DNA from: Ardenticatenaceae bacterium
GTDB lineage: Bacteria > Chloroflexota > Anaerolineae > Promineifilales > Promineifilaceae
NCBI GenBank assembly: GCA_020634415.1
Contig: JACKBT010000055.1
Coordinates: 1-29,300, forward strand
Length of the DNA: 29,300 bases
Direction: 5' to 3'
This document shows, piece by piece, positions 1 through 8,596 of the stretch; position 1 is the first letter of the stretch; each line of letters starts with the position of its first letter. Below the pieces are notes generated by a model. That model did no database searches, was not told where the DNA came from, and saw only the letters and a program-made list of their open reading frames with translations. Position numbers and translations under genes: made by a program.

Positions 1-337
1 TGATGATGGTGAGGAGGTCGTCGTCGGGGATGCGGTTGGTGCAGGGGCCGATGGGGGTGGCGGTGGGCGATGGTGTGGGGGTGGGTGTGATGGTGGCGGT
101 GGGGGTGGATGAGGGGGGTGGCGAGGTAGGTAAGTTGTTAATGGCTAAGGGGGTGGCTGTGGCGATTGATGTGGCGGTGGCAGGTGGGGGCAGGGTGGCG
201 GGTGGTGGCAGGGTGGCGAGGGAGGCTTGTTGGACGGGGATGGTGGTGGTTTGGGGAGTGGTGGGGGGAACGGCCGTTGTCTGACAGGCCGTTAGCCAGA
301 GGATGAGCAGCAGGATGGTGGTCTGAATTTTGCGCAT
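1..337 (-). CDS. Lipoprotein, N-terminal part (runs off left edge)
   Basis: An ATG at 337 on the minus strand opens a frame of 112 codons with no stop before the window edge. It begins MRKIQTTILLLILWLTAC, a short basic n-region, a hydrophobic core and a lipobox LTAC, so the protein should be lipid-anchored outside the membrane at Cys18. The next 75 or so residues are a Thr/Pro/Ala linker with runs of TPTP type, and then CTNRIPDDDLL begins what looks like a folded domain. From memory, a Cys-x-x-Arg-Ile-Pro-x-Asp-Asp-Leu-Leu start is seen in VanY-like D-Ala-D-Ala carboxypeptidases of Chloroflexota, but too little is visible to call this. There is no Shine-Dalgarno sequence in front of the ATG, and the best promoter lies almost on top of it, so a leaderless message is possible. 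Confidence 0.7.
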   Translation of the reverse strand, partial: MRKIQTTILLLILWLTACQTTAVPPTTPQTTTIPVQQASLATLPPPATLPPPATATSIATATPLAINNLPTSPPPSSTPTATITPTPTPSPTATPIGPCTNRIPDDDLLTII

Positions 338-345
338 GGCAGTTA

Positions 346-373
346 ATTGTAGCGGATGGTGGGTTAATGTCAT
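346..373 (-). promoter_or_regulatory. Candidate promoter for the left-edge lipoprotein, possibly leaderless
   Basis: On the minus strand ATGACA (373-368), a 16-nt spacer and TACAAT (351-346) resemble a sigma-70-type promoter (5/6 and 5/6 matches). The ATG at 337 is only 8 nt beyond the -10 box, so transcription would start within about 1-3 nt of the start codon. The rest of the 338-551 gap shows no other convincing site and no clear promoter for the rightward kinase. Confidence 0.4.
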
Positions 374-551
374 CTCTAAGATTGGGCCTAATTTAACAGT
401 TTCTTTACTACATCTCCCCTATAAAATTGGGCTATCATAGGACATGGTCGTTGGGGTAACTGTGATATTGCAAGATGTGGTATAGTATTGGGTAAGGTTG
501 AATGAGTTTGCAGTGGGTACAGTGTATAAGGTCAGATGAATATCAGCAGTC

Positions 552-3014
552 ATGAGTGAGGACAATTTCGTGGAGTTTACCGAGCAGTTTGAAGATGATT
601 CTGCTGAACTGTGGTTGGCAGAAGGTGAGGTGGTGTATCGGCCGTTTCCGCATAAATTGGAAGCGAGTGAATACCATAAGAATCCGGTGTGGCGGGTGCG
701 CCTTGAATTTGGGGATGAGCCTACACAAACGATTGGCTTAGACATTAATGATGACATTGTTTTGGGGCGGGGCACTGATTTACCGAATCAGATTGATTTG
801 AATGCTTATGCAGCGGGTAAGTTGGGTGTTTCGCGGCGGCATTTGATGCTGCGCCCGACACCGAACAAGCTGTTTGCCATTGAGATGGGCAGTACGAATG
901 GCACGCTGCGTAACGGCCGTTCTCTCGGTTTCAATACACCCTATTCCTTGATGAGCGGCGATGTGCTGACGTTGGGGCGGCTGACGATGGCGATTGAGAT
1001 TGTGGACCGGCCTCGTTCCCAGACGACTTGGTTGGCGCGGGAGCTAAATCTGGCCGATGCTTTGTCGGAGATTGGGCAGGCGATTACGTCTCAGTTGGAA
1101 CTGGAAGAGGTGTTTAACCAGGTGACGGAGACGGCACACAGTTTGACGGCAGCAGGGGAGACGAGCATTTGGCTGATTGATGAGGAAACAAGTGAGCTGT
1201 TTTTAGAAGTGGAACGGGGGATGGCGGATGAGCAGGTGCGCCGGATGCGGATTCCGATTGATGCCAAGAATCCGGCGGGCAAGGTCATTCAGTCGGGCCA
1301 GTCGCTGCGGGTGAGCCGCCAGCCGGGTGAGGCTAAGATTAAGCTGAAGACGAATTATCTGGTGGAGGCGCTTATTTATGTGCCGATTACGTTGGGTGGG
1401 GCGACGTTTGGGGTATTATCGGCCGTTCATCGAGAAAAGGGTAAACAGTTTAGCGAACGGGATGAGCATTTGCTGCGGGCGATTGCTCAGTTTGCGGCGA
1501 TTGCTATTCAAAATGCGCGGTTGTATGAGGCGACGGATGAGGCGCTGGCACGGCGGGTGACGGAGCTGGCAGCTTTGAATGAGGTGACGCGCAGTGTGTC
1601 GGCATCGCTGGATTTGGAGCAGGTTTGCCGGGTTTTGGCGGCGCAGCTTAACAATCATTGGCCGGTGCAGGCGATTCGCCTCTATAGTTATGTGCCGGTG
1701 CAGCAGTTGCTGGTGCCTATGTTTACGTCGGATGGGGTAACGGCCGTTCACGATCTCACTAAAAATCCGGGCATTATGGGCAAAGTGGCTCAGTCGGGTG
1801 AGACGATCATGTCGAACGAGGTGGCCGAGCATCCCGATTATGTGGCGGTGGTGGATGACTTGGCGCCTGGGCCGCCAGAATCTATGGTTTGTGTGCCGTT
1901 GTGGGTGCAGGAGGAGGTGATTGGGGTTTTGGCGTTGTTGAACAAGACAGACGGCCGTTTTACCAATGAAGATGTCACCCGGTTAGAACTGTTCTCGCAC
2001 CCGGTGGCTACCGCCATCGAGAATGCCTATTTGTTCACCGAGGTCAAACGGCAGAAAGCCGCCATCGAAACCACCGCCCAGGTTTTACGCCAGCCCTTAA
2101 TTCTCCTCGACGACAATGGCGGGGTGCTGATTTCTAATCAGACCGCCAACGATATTTTAGAAAATAATATGGCCCAGCTCTTTCAGGCCATTAGTGACGG
2201 GGTGGGCCGCACACAAGAAGTCAATATTGGTGAGGAGATGTATCTTTCTACCACTGAACATGTGGACGAAGTCGGTACGATTGTGGTAATGCAAGACATC
2301 ACCTACGTGAAGCAGTTAGAAAAGGATCGGGTGGAGTTCATGTATGCTTTGTCACATGATCTAAAAAACCCGCTGACTTCCATCATGGGGTGGGCGCAGT
2401 TGGTGCAGCGTGTATCGGCCCTGCCCGAACAGGGACAGGCGTATATGCAGCGATTGATAACGGCCGCTGATTCGATGTTAGGCATGATCAACCAACTGCT
2501 GCAATCGGTGGAGCAGGTTGATGCCGTGCAAGTGCTAAAAAAGCCCTGCCGTTTTGAAGAGATGGTAGTAAAGGTGATCAGCGATGTAGAAGGAGCGGCC
2601 CTGAGCAAGAATATTTTGGTGACGTATGAACAGGCTGGTTTGCCTTATGCGCTGATGGCGGATGAGATGCGTTTGTATCACATGATTTTGAATCTGGTGG
2701 ACAATGCCGTGAAGTATTCGCCAGAGAATACACGCATAGAGGTGCGGCTTCAATTTAGCGCGGAACAGGTGGTATTGCAGGTGCGGGATGAAGGGGTGGG
2801 TATCCCAGAAAAGGATATTCCTTTTATTTTCGATAAATATTATCGGGGAGTGCAGTCGGAGGGGAAGCAGCATGGGGCGGGGTTGGGGCTGGCATTGGTG
2901 AAGGCGATTGTAGAGGCCCATGAGGGGACGATTACGGTGCAAAATGTGCCGCAAGGTGGGGCGCTGTTTGAGGTGAAGCTGCCAGGTAGTTTGCGGGTGC
3001 GGGAAGGGAAGTAG
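552..3014 (+). CDS. FHA-GAF-GAF sensor histidine kinase, soluble
   Basis: The 820-residue protein has an FHA domain near the N-terminus (about 65-150) with the phosphothreonine-binding signature residues: GRG at 72-74, SRRH at 94-97 and STNGT at 114-118. Two GAF domains follow (about 185-325 and 345-495), then a short PAS-like stretch. The HisKA dimerisation helix has the H-box SHDLKNPL with phospho-acceptor His602. The HATPase domain has the N-box NLVDNAVKY (714-722), G1 box DEGVGIP from Asp746 and G2 box GAGLGLAL (775-782). There is no signal peptide or membrane segment, so it should sense cytoplasmic ligands or phosphoproteins. No response regulator lies next to it, so its output partner is elsewhere. 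The start ATG at 552 has no strong Shine-Dalgarno sequence. The gene carries several AACGGCCGTT-type palindromes, with visible composition switches at 912, 1739 and 1951. Confidence 0.93.
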   Translation: MSEDNFVEFTEQFEDDSAELWLAEGEVVYRPFPHKLEASEYHKNPVWRVRLEFGDEPTQTIGLDINDDIVLGRGTDLPNQIDLNAYAAGKLGVSRRHLMLRPTPNKLFAIEMGSTNGTLRNGRSLGFNTPYSLMSGDVLTLGRLTMAIEIVDRPRSQTTWLARELNLADALSEIGQAITSQLELEEVFNQVTETAHSLTAAGETSIWLIDEETSELFLEVERGMADEQVRRMRIPIDAKNPAGKVIQSGQSLRVSRQPGEAKIKLKTNYLVEALIYVPITLGGATFGVLSAVHREKGKQFSERDEHLLRAIAQFAAIAIQNARLYEATDEALARRVTELAALNEVTRSVSASLDLEQVCRVLAAQLNNHWPVQAIRLYSYVPVQQLLVPMFTSDGVTAVHDLTKNPGIMGKVAQSGETIMSNEVAEHPDYVAVVDDLAPGPPESMVCVPLWVQEEVIGVLALLNKTDGRFTNEDVTRLELFSHPVATAIENAYLFTEVKRQKAAIETTAQVLRQPLILLDDNGGVLISNQTANDILENNMAQLFQAISDGVGRTQEVNIGEEMYLSTTEHVDEVGTIVVMQDITYVKQLEKDRVEFMYALSHDLKNPLTSIMGWAQLVQRVSALPEQGQAYMQRLITAADSMLGMINQLLQSVEQVDAVQVLKKPCRFEEMVVKVISDVEGAALSKNILVTYEQAGLPYALMADEMRLYHMILNLVDNAVKYSPENTRIEVRLQFSAEQVVLQVRDEGVGIPEKDIPFIFDKYYRGVQSEGKQHGAGLGLALVKAIVEAHEGTITVQNVPQGGALFEVKLPGSLRVREGK

Positions 3015-3122
3015 TCGGTATTTTTTAACCAGCGCGGGCCAGCAGGTTTGGGGTGGGCACAGCACTACAAGTGCGTAATTCTCACATGTAAAAATTCCGC
3101 TTTGGCAAAAGCCCTGTTCAGT

Positions 3123-3151
3123 TTGGATGAACATTGTTTTAAGAATACAAT
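3123..3151 (+). promoter_or_regulatory. Candidate promoter for the secreted multidomain protein
   Basis: TTGGAT (3123-3128), a 17-nt spacer and TACAAT (3146-3151) lie 67 nt before the ATG at 3218. The gene also has a good Shine-Dalgarno AAGGAG at 3205-3210, 7 nt before the ATG. The rest of the 203-bp gap 3015-3217 shows no clear hairpin terminator for the upstream kinase. Confidence 0.5.
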
Positions 3152-3217
3152 CCTTAGACCTTGTTGTCTTCAAGACAAACAGACCGTGTAATTTTGTGAA
3201 GAAAAAGGAGAAAGGAT

Positions 3218-6200
3218 ATGAAACATAGACCAAAGTTTTTGCTGTTCATGGCGGTTTTGTTGCCTGTGCTTTTGTTAGGTGTAACGGCCGTCATTCTCAA
3301 TGGCTCCCCACAGCTTGCCCTGGCCTTCAACGAAGCCGATGCTGGTGAAGCCCCTACATTGAGCCTGGCCGAAATCACCGAAATAACTGGGCTAAATGCC
3401 TCCTACCAAGCCACCTCCCCCGATTGCGCCTTCGACGCTGCCTTCAATGTCTACCTATGCTCAGAAACCACCCCCGCTGCACGCCCACAGCGTAATCCTC
3501 AGGCAGCCGCGTCTGCCCGCCAGTTAATACAAAGCGGTGTTGGCGTGTTGCTTGTGCCCGACTGGACAAATGATCGCGTCATGGCCTTTGATCCACAAAC
3601 CGGTGATCTAGTGGATGCCGACTTCATTCCCTCCGATCCCACCAACCTTTCTTCTCCCAAGAATGCCATTCTCAGCGCCAGTGGCAACTCCATTCTGGTC
3701 TCCGATCAGATTGAGGATGTTGTTCAGGAGTATGATTTAGATGGTAACTATCTGGGTGTATTTGCCCCGTCCGGTGGGCCAAATACAGCCATATTGGACA
3801 ACATTTTAGGCATCGCCCTGCGCCCTAACGGTAACTTGCTCGTTACCGTGACCAGTGGTTCTAATCAAGATTCTGTAGCCGAATTTGATACCGCTGGCAA
3901 CTATTTAGGCAATTTCATAGCGATTGGCTCAGGTGGTTTGGATGGGCCATTTGATGCTTACCCACGAACGGCCGATTGGCTTGTGCCCGGTATCAACAGC
4001 GACAATCTCATGCGCTTTGACCTCGCCGGAGCCTATATTGCTGATCTGGCCGCCATTGACAACTTCCCCCAGCAGGTGGGGGAAGCCGCCAACAACAATG
4101 TTCTCGTTGCCAATTTTGGTGGCACACAAGAGGGCGTCATCGAATTCTCTCCCACCGGCTCTATTATCGGTGTCTACGATCCGGCGGCGGTGGGCGGTTA
4201 TCGTGGCGTGTATGAACTGCCAAACGGCAACATCCTGACCACCAATGGCAGCGGTGTCCATGAGATTGACCGTAATGGCAATCTCATCCAGACAAAAATT
4301 AGCAGCGTGAGTGCCCAATACATTGAGCTGGTTCAACCAGGTGGCGCACCAAACATCACCTTCTACAAAACAGTGGGCACGGATCCCTCTACCTGTGCCG
4401 CCAGCAATCAAATTGCTGTTGATCCCAACACCGAAGTAACCTACTGTTACGAAGTTACCAACAGTGGCACTGTTACCTTCACCCTCCACGATTTGAGTGA
4501 TAGCGAGCTAGGAACCATCTTCACCAGTCTGCCCTACAGCCTGACTCCAGGGGCTTCTGCTTTTGTCACCATATCTACCCTCATCACTACAGAAACGGTA
4601 AATGTGGGGACGTGGGTGGCCTACAATAATGGCCCCACCGATGTCGTCACCGCTACCAGCACTGCCACTGTTACCCTGCTGACCACCCCCGCCATCGAGG
4701 TAGCCCCCAGCAGCCTCAGCAGCGACCAGGCAACCAACACCCAGGTCACCCAAACCCTGACCATCAGCAACGTCGGTGATGCCGACCTCGACTGGGAAAT
4801 CTTCGAGGAAGCGGCCGCCACCTTCAACAGCCGCGTGGGTGCAGATGCCGTCTTCCTGCCCGGTCTGGTGGCTGGAGCCGCCGAGGCACAGGAACGGGCC
4901 GATACGGCCGTTTCTGTCCCCACCGCGCCCACCACCTCCGGTAGTGCCGCCATCCTGTCCGCCCCCACCGCCCTCCTCTACGACAACGGGCCACTGGTCA
5001 ACAGCCCCGGCACCGGCGTTGGCGGTGCCGACGAAGCCGTCCTGCAAACCACCAGCCTCGGCCTCAACACCCTCGGCTTCGGCCACCAACTGGCCCTCGG
5101 CTACCGCATCGCCGACGACTTCACCATTCCCCCCGGCGAAACCTGGACCCTGGATACCATCACCTTCTACGCCTACCAGACCGGCTCCACCACCACCTCC
5201 ACCATGAACGGCATCACCCTGCAAATCTGGGATGGACAGCCCGGGGCGGGCGGGGCCGTCATTTGGGGCGACGACACCACCAACGTCCTGGTCAACACTG
5301 GCTGGGCCAACGTCTACCGCGTCACCGAAACCACCACCGGCACAGCCATTGACCGGCCCATCATGGCCAGCGTGGCCGCTGTGGGCGGCTTGAGCCTGCC
5401 CGCCGGCACCTACTGGCTGGCCTGGAACACCGGCGGCACCCTGGCCTCCGGCCCCTGGGCACCCCCCATCAACATCAACGGCCAGGCCAGCACCGGCAAC
5501 GGCTTGCAGACCCTGGACGGCGGCACGACCTGGGCGGCTGCCCTGGACACCGGCGCAGGCACCCCGCAGCAAGGCTTCCCCTTCCTCATCGAAGGCAGTT
5601 CTGGCTGTGCGGCCACCGACCTGCCCTGGGTCACCGCCAGCCCCCTCAGCGGCACCATCGGCGCGGGCAACGCCACCGATGTGGCCGTGATGTTCGACTC
5701 CACCGGTTATGCCGCCGGGGTCTACACCGGCACCCTCTGCGTCAACAGCAACGACCCGCTGTCGCCGCAGGTGCGTGTGCCCCTGACGATGACCGTGCTG
5801 CCCAACGCCGTACCCGTCGCCGCCGATGATGCCTACACCACCACCCAAGATGTGGTGCTGACAGTGAGTGCGCCGGGTGTGCTGGCTAATGACACCGATG
5901 GCGATGGCGACAGCCTGACGGGCGTTCTCAACACCGATGTCACCAGCGGCACCCTGGCTCTCCATGTTGACGGCTCCTTCACCTACACCCCCACCGCGGG
6001 CTTTGAAGGCACCGCCACCTTCACCTATCAGGCGAATGATGGTCTGGACAGCTCCAATGTGGCTACGGTGACGATTACGGTGGTCAACACGGCTCCTGTG
6101 GCGGTGGCCGACAGCTACACGACGACCGAAGGCATCACCTTGACGGTGAGTGCGCCCGGTGTGCTGGACAATGACAGTGATGGCGATGGGGATGGCTTAA

Positions 6201-6415
6201 CGGCCGTTCTGGACACCGCCACCAGCAACGGCACGCTCACCCTCAACACCGACGGCTCCTTCACCTACGTCCCCGATGCTGGCTTCGCTGGCACAGACAG
6301 CTTCACCTACCACGCCAACGACGGCACGGATGATTCCGACACGGTGACGGTGACGATTACGGTGACAGGTGCGCAAGGCTTTGTCATCTACCTGCCGTTT
6401 GTGACCAAGAATTAA
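3218..6415 (+). CDS. Secreted multidomain adhesin-like protein with beta-propeller and tandem Ig/cadherin-like repeats
   Basis: The 1065-residue protein starts with a basic n-region and long hydrophobic core, with a likely signal peptidase cut near residue 36 (LALA|F). Residues about 90-365 are blade-like repeats of NHL/propeller character. About 370-480 is a beta-sandwich similar to the conserved repeat of Gram-positive surface proteins. An Ig-like segment of HYDIN/ASPM type begins at about 490 (LTISNVGDADLDWEI) and resumes near 800 (WVTASPLSGTIGAGNATDV), apparently split by a roughly 250-residue jelly-roll-like domain. Two adjacent 94-residue cadherin/VCBS-like repeats (863-956 and 957-1050) carry the calcium-binding-like DGDGD motif. 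The protein ends IYLPFVTKN, a tail I recall from other secreted Chloroflexota proteins. It has no LPxTG motif and no final membrane helix. It has its own RBS and promoter-like site. A role in the cell surface or matrix is inferred only. Confidence 0.85.
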   Translation: MKHRPKFLLFMAVLLPVLLLGVTAVILNGSPQLALAFNEADAGEAPTLSLAEITEITGLNASYQATSPDCAFDAAFNVYLCSETTPAARPQRNPQAAASARQLIQSGVGVLLVPDWTNDRVMAFDPQTGDLVDADFIPSDPTNLSSPKNAILSASGNSILVSDQIEDVVQEYDLDGNYLGVFAPSGGPNTAILDNILGIALRPNGNLLVTVTSGSNQDSVAEFDTAGNYLGNFIAIGSGGLDGPFDAYPRTADWLVPGINSDNLMRFDLAGAYIADLAAIDNFPQQVGEAANNNVLVANFGGTQEGVIEFSPTGSIIGVYDPAAVGGYRGVYELPNGNILTTNGSGVHEIDRNGNLIQTKISSVSAQYIELVQPGGAPNITFYKTVGTDPSTCAASNQIAVDPNTEVTYCYEVTNSGTVTFTLHDLSDSELGTIFTSLPYSLTPGASAFVTISTLITTETVNVGTWVAYNNGPTDVVTATSTATVTLLTTPAIEVAPSSLSSDQATNTQVTQTLTISNVGDADLDWEIFEEAAATFNSRVGADAVFLPGLVAGAAEAQERADTAVSVPTAPTTSGSAAILSAPTALLYDNGPLVNSPGTGVGGADEAVLQTTSLGLNTLGFGHQLALGYRIADDFTIPPGETWTLDTITFYAYQTGSTTTSTMNGITLQIWDGQPGAGGAVIWGDDTTNVLVNTGWANVYRVTETTTGTAIDRPIMASVAAVGGLSLPAGTYWLAWNTGGTLASGPWAPPININGQASTGNGLQTLDGGTTWAAALDTGAGTPQQGFPFLIEGSSGCAATDLPWVTASPLSGTIGAGNATDVAVMFDSTGYAAGVYTGTLCVNSNDPLSPQVRVPLTMTVLPNAVPVAADDAYTTTQDVVLTVSAPGVLANDTDGDGDSLTGVLNTDVTSGTLALHVDGSFTYTPTAGFEGTATFTYQANDGLDSSNVATVTITVVNTAPVAVADSYTTTEGITLTVSAPGVLDNDSDGDGDGLTAVLDTATSNGTLTLNTDGSFTYVPDAGFAGTDSFTYHANDGTDDSDTVTVTITVTGAQGFVIYLPFVTKN
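5804..6367 (+). repeat. Tandem 282-bp coding repeat (two units)
   Basis: Units 5804-6085 and 6086-6367 each encode 94 residues of a cadherin/VCBS-like domain. They align without gaps in protein length and share long nucleotide stretches, for example the block around ACGGTGAGTGCGCC and the GATGGCGATGG calcium-loop region. The second unit contains the palindrome AACGGCCGTT at 6199; the first does not, its matching codons being ACGGGCGTT. Confidence 0.9.
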
Positions 6416-6450
6416 AGGCTCTTTGGGAATTCTTGGGGTTGACACCGTAT

Positions 6451-6478
6451 GTAGGGTCAAGGCACGCCTCGGCCCTAC
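6451..6478. repeat. Imperfect palindrome, probable dispersed repeat
   Basis: A 28-bp sequence starting GTAGGGTC and ending GGCCCTAC pairs over nearly its full length with one mismatch and one G-T pair. It lies 35 bp after the stop codon of the secreted protein gene. Palindromes opening with GTAG also occur elsewhere in the window (18434, 24261). Confidence 0.6.
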
Positions 6479-6539
6479 CACAAATACCGATCATCCCTTC
6501 AAATCCTAAAGACCCGAATTAAACTTTTGATGAGTCGGA

Positions 6540-6570
6540 GATTGGGTCAATCTGCCCGATTGACCCAATC
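6540..6570. repeat. Perfect 13-bp inverted repeat, 5-nt loop
   Basis: GATTGGGTCAATC (6540-6552) and its exact complement (6558-6570) flank TGCCC. It stands just before the terminator hairpin at 6587, in the gap between convergent genes. It lacks a T-run on either side, so by itself it is not a classical terminator. Confidence 0.75.
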
Positions 6571-6586
6571 TGAAAAATCTATCAAA

Positions 6587-6618
6587 GACCTGACGGTAAG
6601 CACCGTCAGGTCTTTTTT
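6587..6618. terminator. Rho-independent terminator between convergent genes
   Basis: Perfect 11-bp arms, GACCTGACGGT (6587-6597) and ACCGTCAGGTC (6602-6612), with a 4-nt loop, are followed on the plus strand by six T residues (6613-6618). It should end transcription of the secreted protein gene. Read on the minus strand, the same hairpin lies directly after the stop codon of the M23 lipoprotein gene, with a weaker T-tail, so it may act in both directions. Confidence 0.9.
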
Positions 6619-8515
6619 ATTCGGTGGCGGTGTTGATTTGCTCGAGGGCGAGGGTGGGGTTGAGGTGGAACAGGTGGCCGCCGCCGATGTTGATGAGGAG
6701 GGTGCCGCTGTGGGTGGCGGTGGCCCAGGTGCTGTTGGGGTGGGCCTGGCGTGTGCCGCCGGTGAAGATGTGGGTGAGATCGGCCGTTTGTAAATCTATC
6801 GCATAAACGCGCAGGGTGCGCATGGCGGCACTGCCCTCGACGGTGATGAGATAGGCTTGGTCGCCGAGGGTGAGCAGTTGTATATCGGCGGTGCTGATGG
6901 CTTTGTAGGAACGCTGCCAGCGCAGGGAGCCATCGGTGTTGAAGGCGATGAGGCGCTGGTCGGCGCGGTCGGCGTGGGCCAGGAGCAGGCCACCGCCGGG
7001 CAGAGGGACGGCGCGACTTTGCAGCAGATAGGCTGTGGGCAAGGGGTAAAGCGGTTCTGGTTGGACGTAGCTTGGATTGAGCCGGAAGAGACCATTTTCG
7101 GCGTAGAGCCAGGTTTCGCTGCCCACTGTCAGGGGATAACCGGTGAGGGTGGTGGCGCGGAGGGGGGTGCGGCTGGGGCTGATGAGCCAGGTGGCGTGGT
7201 TGGGGCCGCTGGTGGTGAGGATGAGTTGGTTGTTGTGGGTTGTCCAGGCGAACGGCCGTCCGGCTGCGTCTTTCTGCCAGCGTAAACGGCCGTCGGTACT
7301 GACCCCATACAGGCTTTCGCGCAGGGAGATGACAAGATCGCCGCCAGGCAGGGCGATGAGTGTGGGTGTGCCGCTGCTGGCTAATTCTAACTGCCAAAGT
7401 GGGGCGAAGTCGGGAAGCTGGTAGGCGGTGATTTGGCCGAAGCGGCTGGCGGTGTAGAGGCGGCTGTGGTCGGGGCTGAGGAGGGCGTGGCTGACTTCGT
7501 GGGTGATGGGGCTGGTGGGGAGGATACGGCCGTTTTCCAGACTGATGTTCAGCAGTTGATTATCGGCCACAATGGCAAAATTGGTTTCGTCGAGTTGGCC
7601 GATGGGCTGGGTGGTGATGGTTAGTGGTTGTGCCCATTGCACACCAGGGGACGAGGCTATGCGCTGCTGCCAGATGGTTGGGGAGGGTGGCAGCCAGCCC
7701 ACGAGGGTGGGGTTTTCGGGCCAGTAACCGGGGCCAGGGGTGTAGGGCAGGTGGGTGCGAATCTCGAAGTGTAGGTGGGGTGAGGAGCGGGGACGGCCGA
7801 TATTGCCCACTTGTTGGCCGCGCTGCACACAATCGCCGGGCTGCAAAACCACACTGGGCGGATCGAGATGTCCATAAAAGGAGAGGAAGGTGGTGCCGTC
7901 GGCCAGAATGTGGCGAATGATGACCACGCCTTTGTCGCGGTTCCAGCCTTCGGGTTCGGCGTAGGTGACCCAGCCGTGCCCGATGCTGTAGACGGGTGTG
8001 CCGAAGTTGCTGCCCCATTCACCGGGGCCGCCCCAATCTTCACCGGCGTGGATTTTTAGATACCGTTCCCGGTAAATGCCGAAGTCCTGGCCGCCACGAT
8101 TGACCCCGGCGGCATCGGGGGGATCAATGGGGAAGTCGAGGACATCTACGAGGCCGCAGGGGGCGTTGCCGGTGGGGATGGGGTCGCGCAGGCGAATGGT
8201 GTAGGGATCGCCGGAGAGGGTGAGGGGGAGGGCGGTGGGGCTGGGTGTGGGTGTGGGGGTGGCGGTGTGGGTGGGGGATGGGGTTTGGGTGGGTGTGGGG
8301 GTGGGGGTAGGGGTGAAGGTTTGGGTTGGGGTGGGGGAGTTGACAATTGTCAATTGTGAATTGTCAATTGTCACGGGGGTGGTGGGAACGGCCGTTGCCC
8401 TTGCAGCCACTGGTGTGGTGGCCGTTTCGGCCTGGCCGCAGCCAATAATAAGGCCGATGTAGATGAGTAAACTGATTTTTTTGCTTAAACCTGTAAGATG
8501 TTGCCAATTTTTCAA
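6617..8515 (-). CDS. M23 (LytM) peptidase lipoprotein with C-terminal beta-propeller
   Basis: The 632-residue protein starts at a TTG (8515), supported by Shine-Dalgarno GGAGG 9 nt upstream. The N-terminus has a hydrophobic core and lipobox IIGC (Cys26), predicting a lipid-anchored outer protein. A Thr/Pro linker (about 60-95) leads to an M23 metallopeptidase domain (about 140-270) with the zinc ligands His156, Asp160 and His249, and catalytic His216 and His247 in YGHL and HLHF. The catalytic set is complete, so it should cut peptidoglycan cross-links. Residues about 300-630 form repeated beta strands resembling a PQQ/WD-type propeller, an uncommon partner for M23. A heptamer repeat array (8344-8371) is read in frame in the linker as TIDNSQLTIVNS. 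It lies 81 nt downstream of a second M23 gene and probably shares its transcript. Confidence 0.9.
   Translation of the reverse strand: MKNWQHLTGLSKKISLLIYIGLIIGCGQAETATTPVAARATAVPTTPVTIDNSQLTIVNSPTPTQTFTPTPTPTPTQTPSPTHTATPTPTPSPTALPLTLSGDPYTIRLRDPIPTGNAPCGLVDVLDFPIDPPDAAGVNRGGQDFGIYRERYLKIHAGEDWGGPGEWGSNFGTPVYSIGHGWVTYAEPEGWNRDKGVVIIRHILADGTTFLSFYGHLDPPSVVLQPGDCVQRGQQVGNIGRPRSSPHLHFEIRTHLPYTPGPGYWPENPTLVGWLPPSPTIWQQRIASSPGVQWAQPLTITTQPIGQLDETNFAIVADNQLLNISLENGRILPTSPITHEVSHALLSPDHSRLYTASRFGQITAYQLPDFAPLWQLELASSGTPTLIALPGGDLVISLRESLYGVSTDGRLRWQKDAAGRPFAWTTHNNQLILTTSGPNHATWLISPSRTPLRATTLTGYPLTVGSETWLYAENGLFRLNPSYVQPEPLYPLPTAYLLQSRAVPLPGGGLLLAHADRADQRLIAFNTDGSLRWQRSYKAISTADIQLLTLGDQAYLITVEGSAAMRTLRVYAIDLQTADLTHIFTGGTRQAHPNSTWATATHSGTLLINIGGGHLFHLNPTLALEQINTATE
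8344..8371. repeat. Heptamer array (CAATTGT x4) inside the peptidase linker
   Basis: Four consecutive 7-bp words, three CAATTGT and one GAATTGT, lie in the low-complexity linker of the M23 lipoprotein gene. The word is nearly self-complementary, so the array can fold on itself. It resembles the short tandem heptamer (STRR-type) repeats known from filamentous cyanobacteria. Confidence 0.8.
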
Positions 8516-8596
8516 TGACCTGTGCCTCCGGTAAATTATTCTAGCGGAGGGGTGTGGGCATTGTCTAAACTCGGTGCTATTTTCTCATTTTGGTGG

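Noticed and set aside
3..284. Plus-strand open frame of Val/Gly-rich protein at the left edge
   Set aside because: It is the reverse of a lipoprotein with lipobox LTAC and Thr/Pro linker on the minus strand, which explains the composition better.
4508..5965. Long 485-codon open frame on the minus strand inside the secreted protein gene
   Set aside because: It is Gly-rich, without family motifs, and mirrors a plus-strand gene with clear domains; the open frame follows from its C-rich codon composition.
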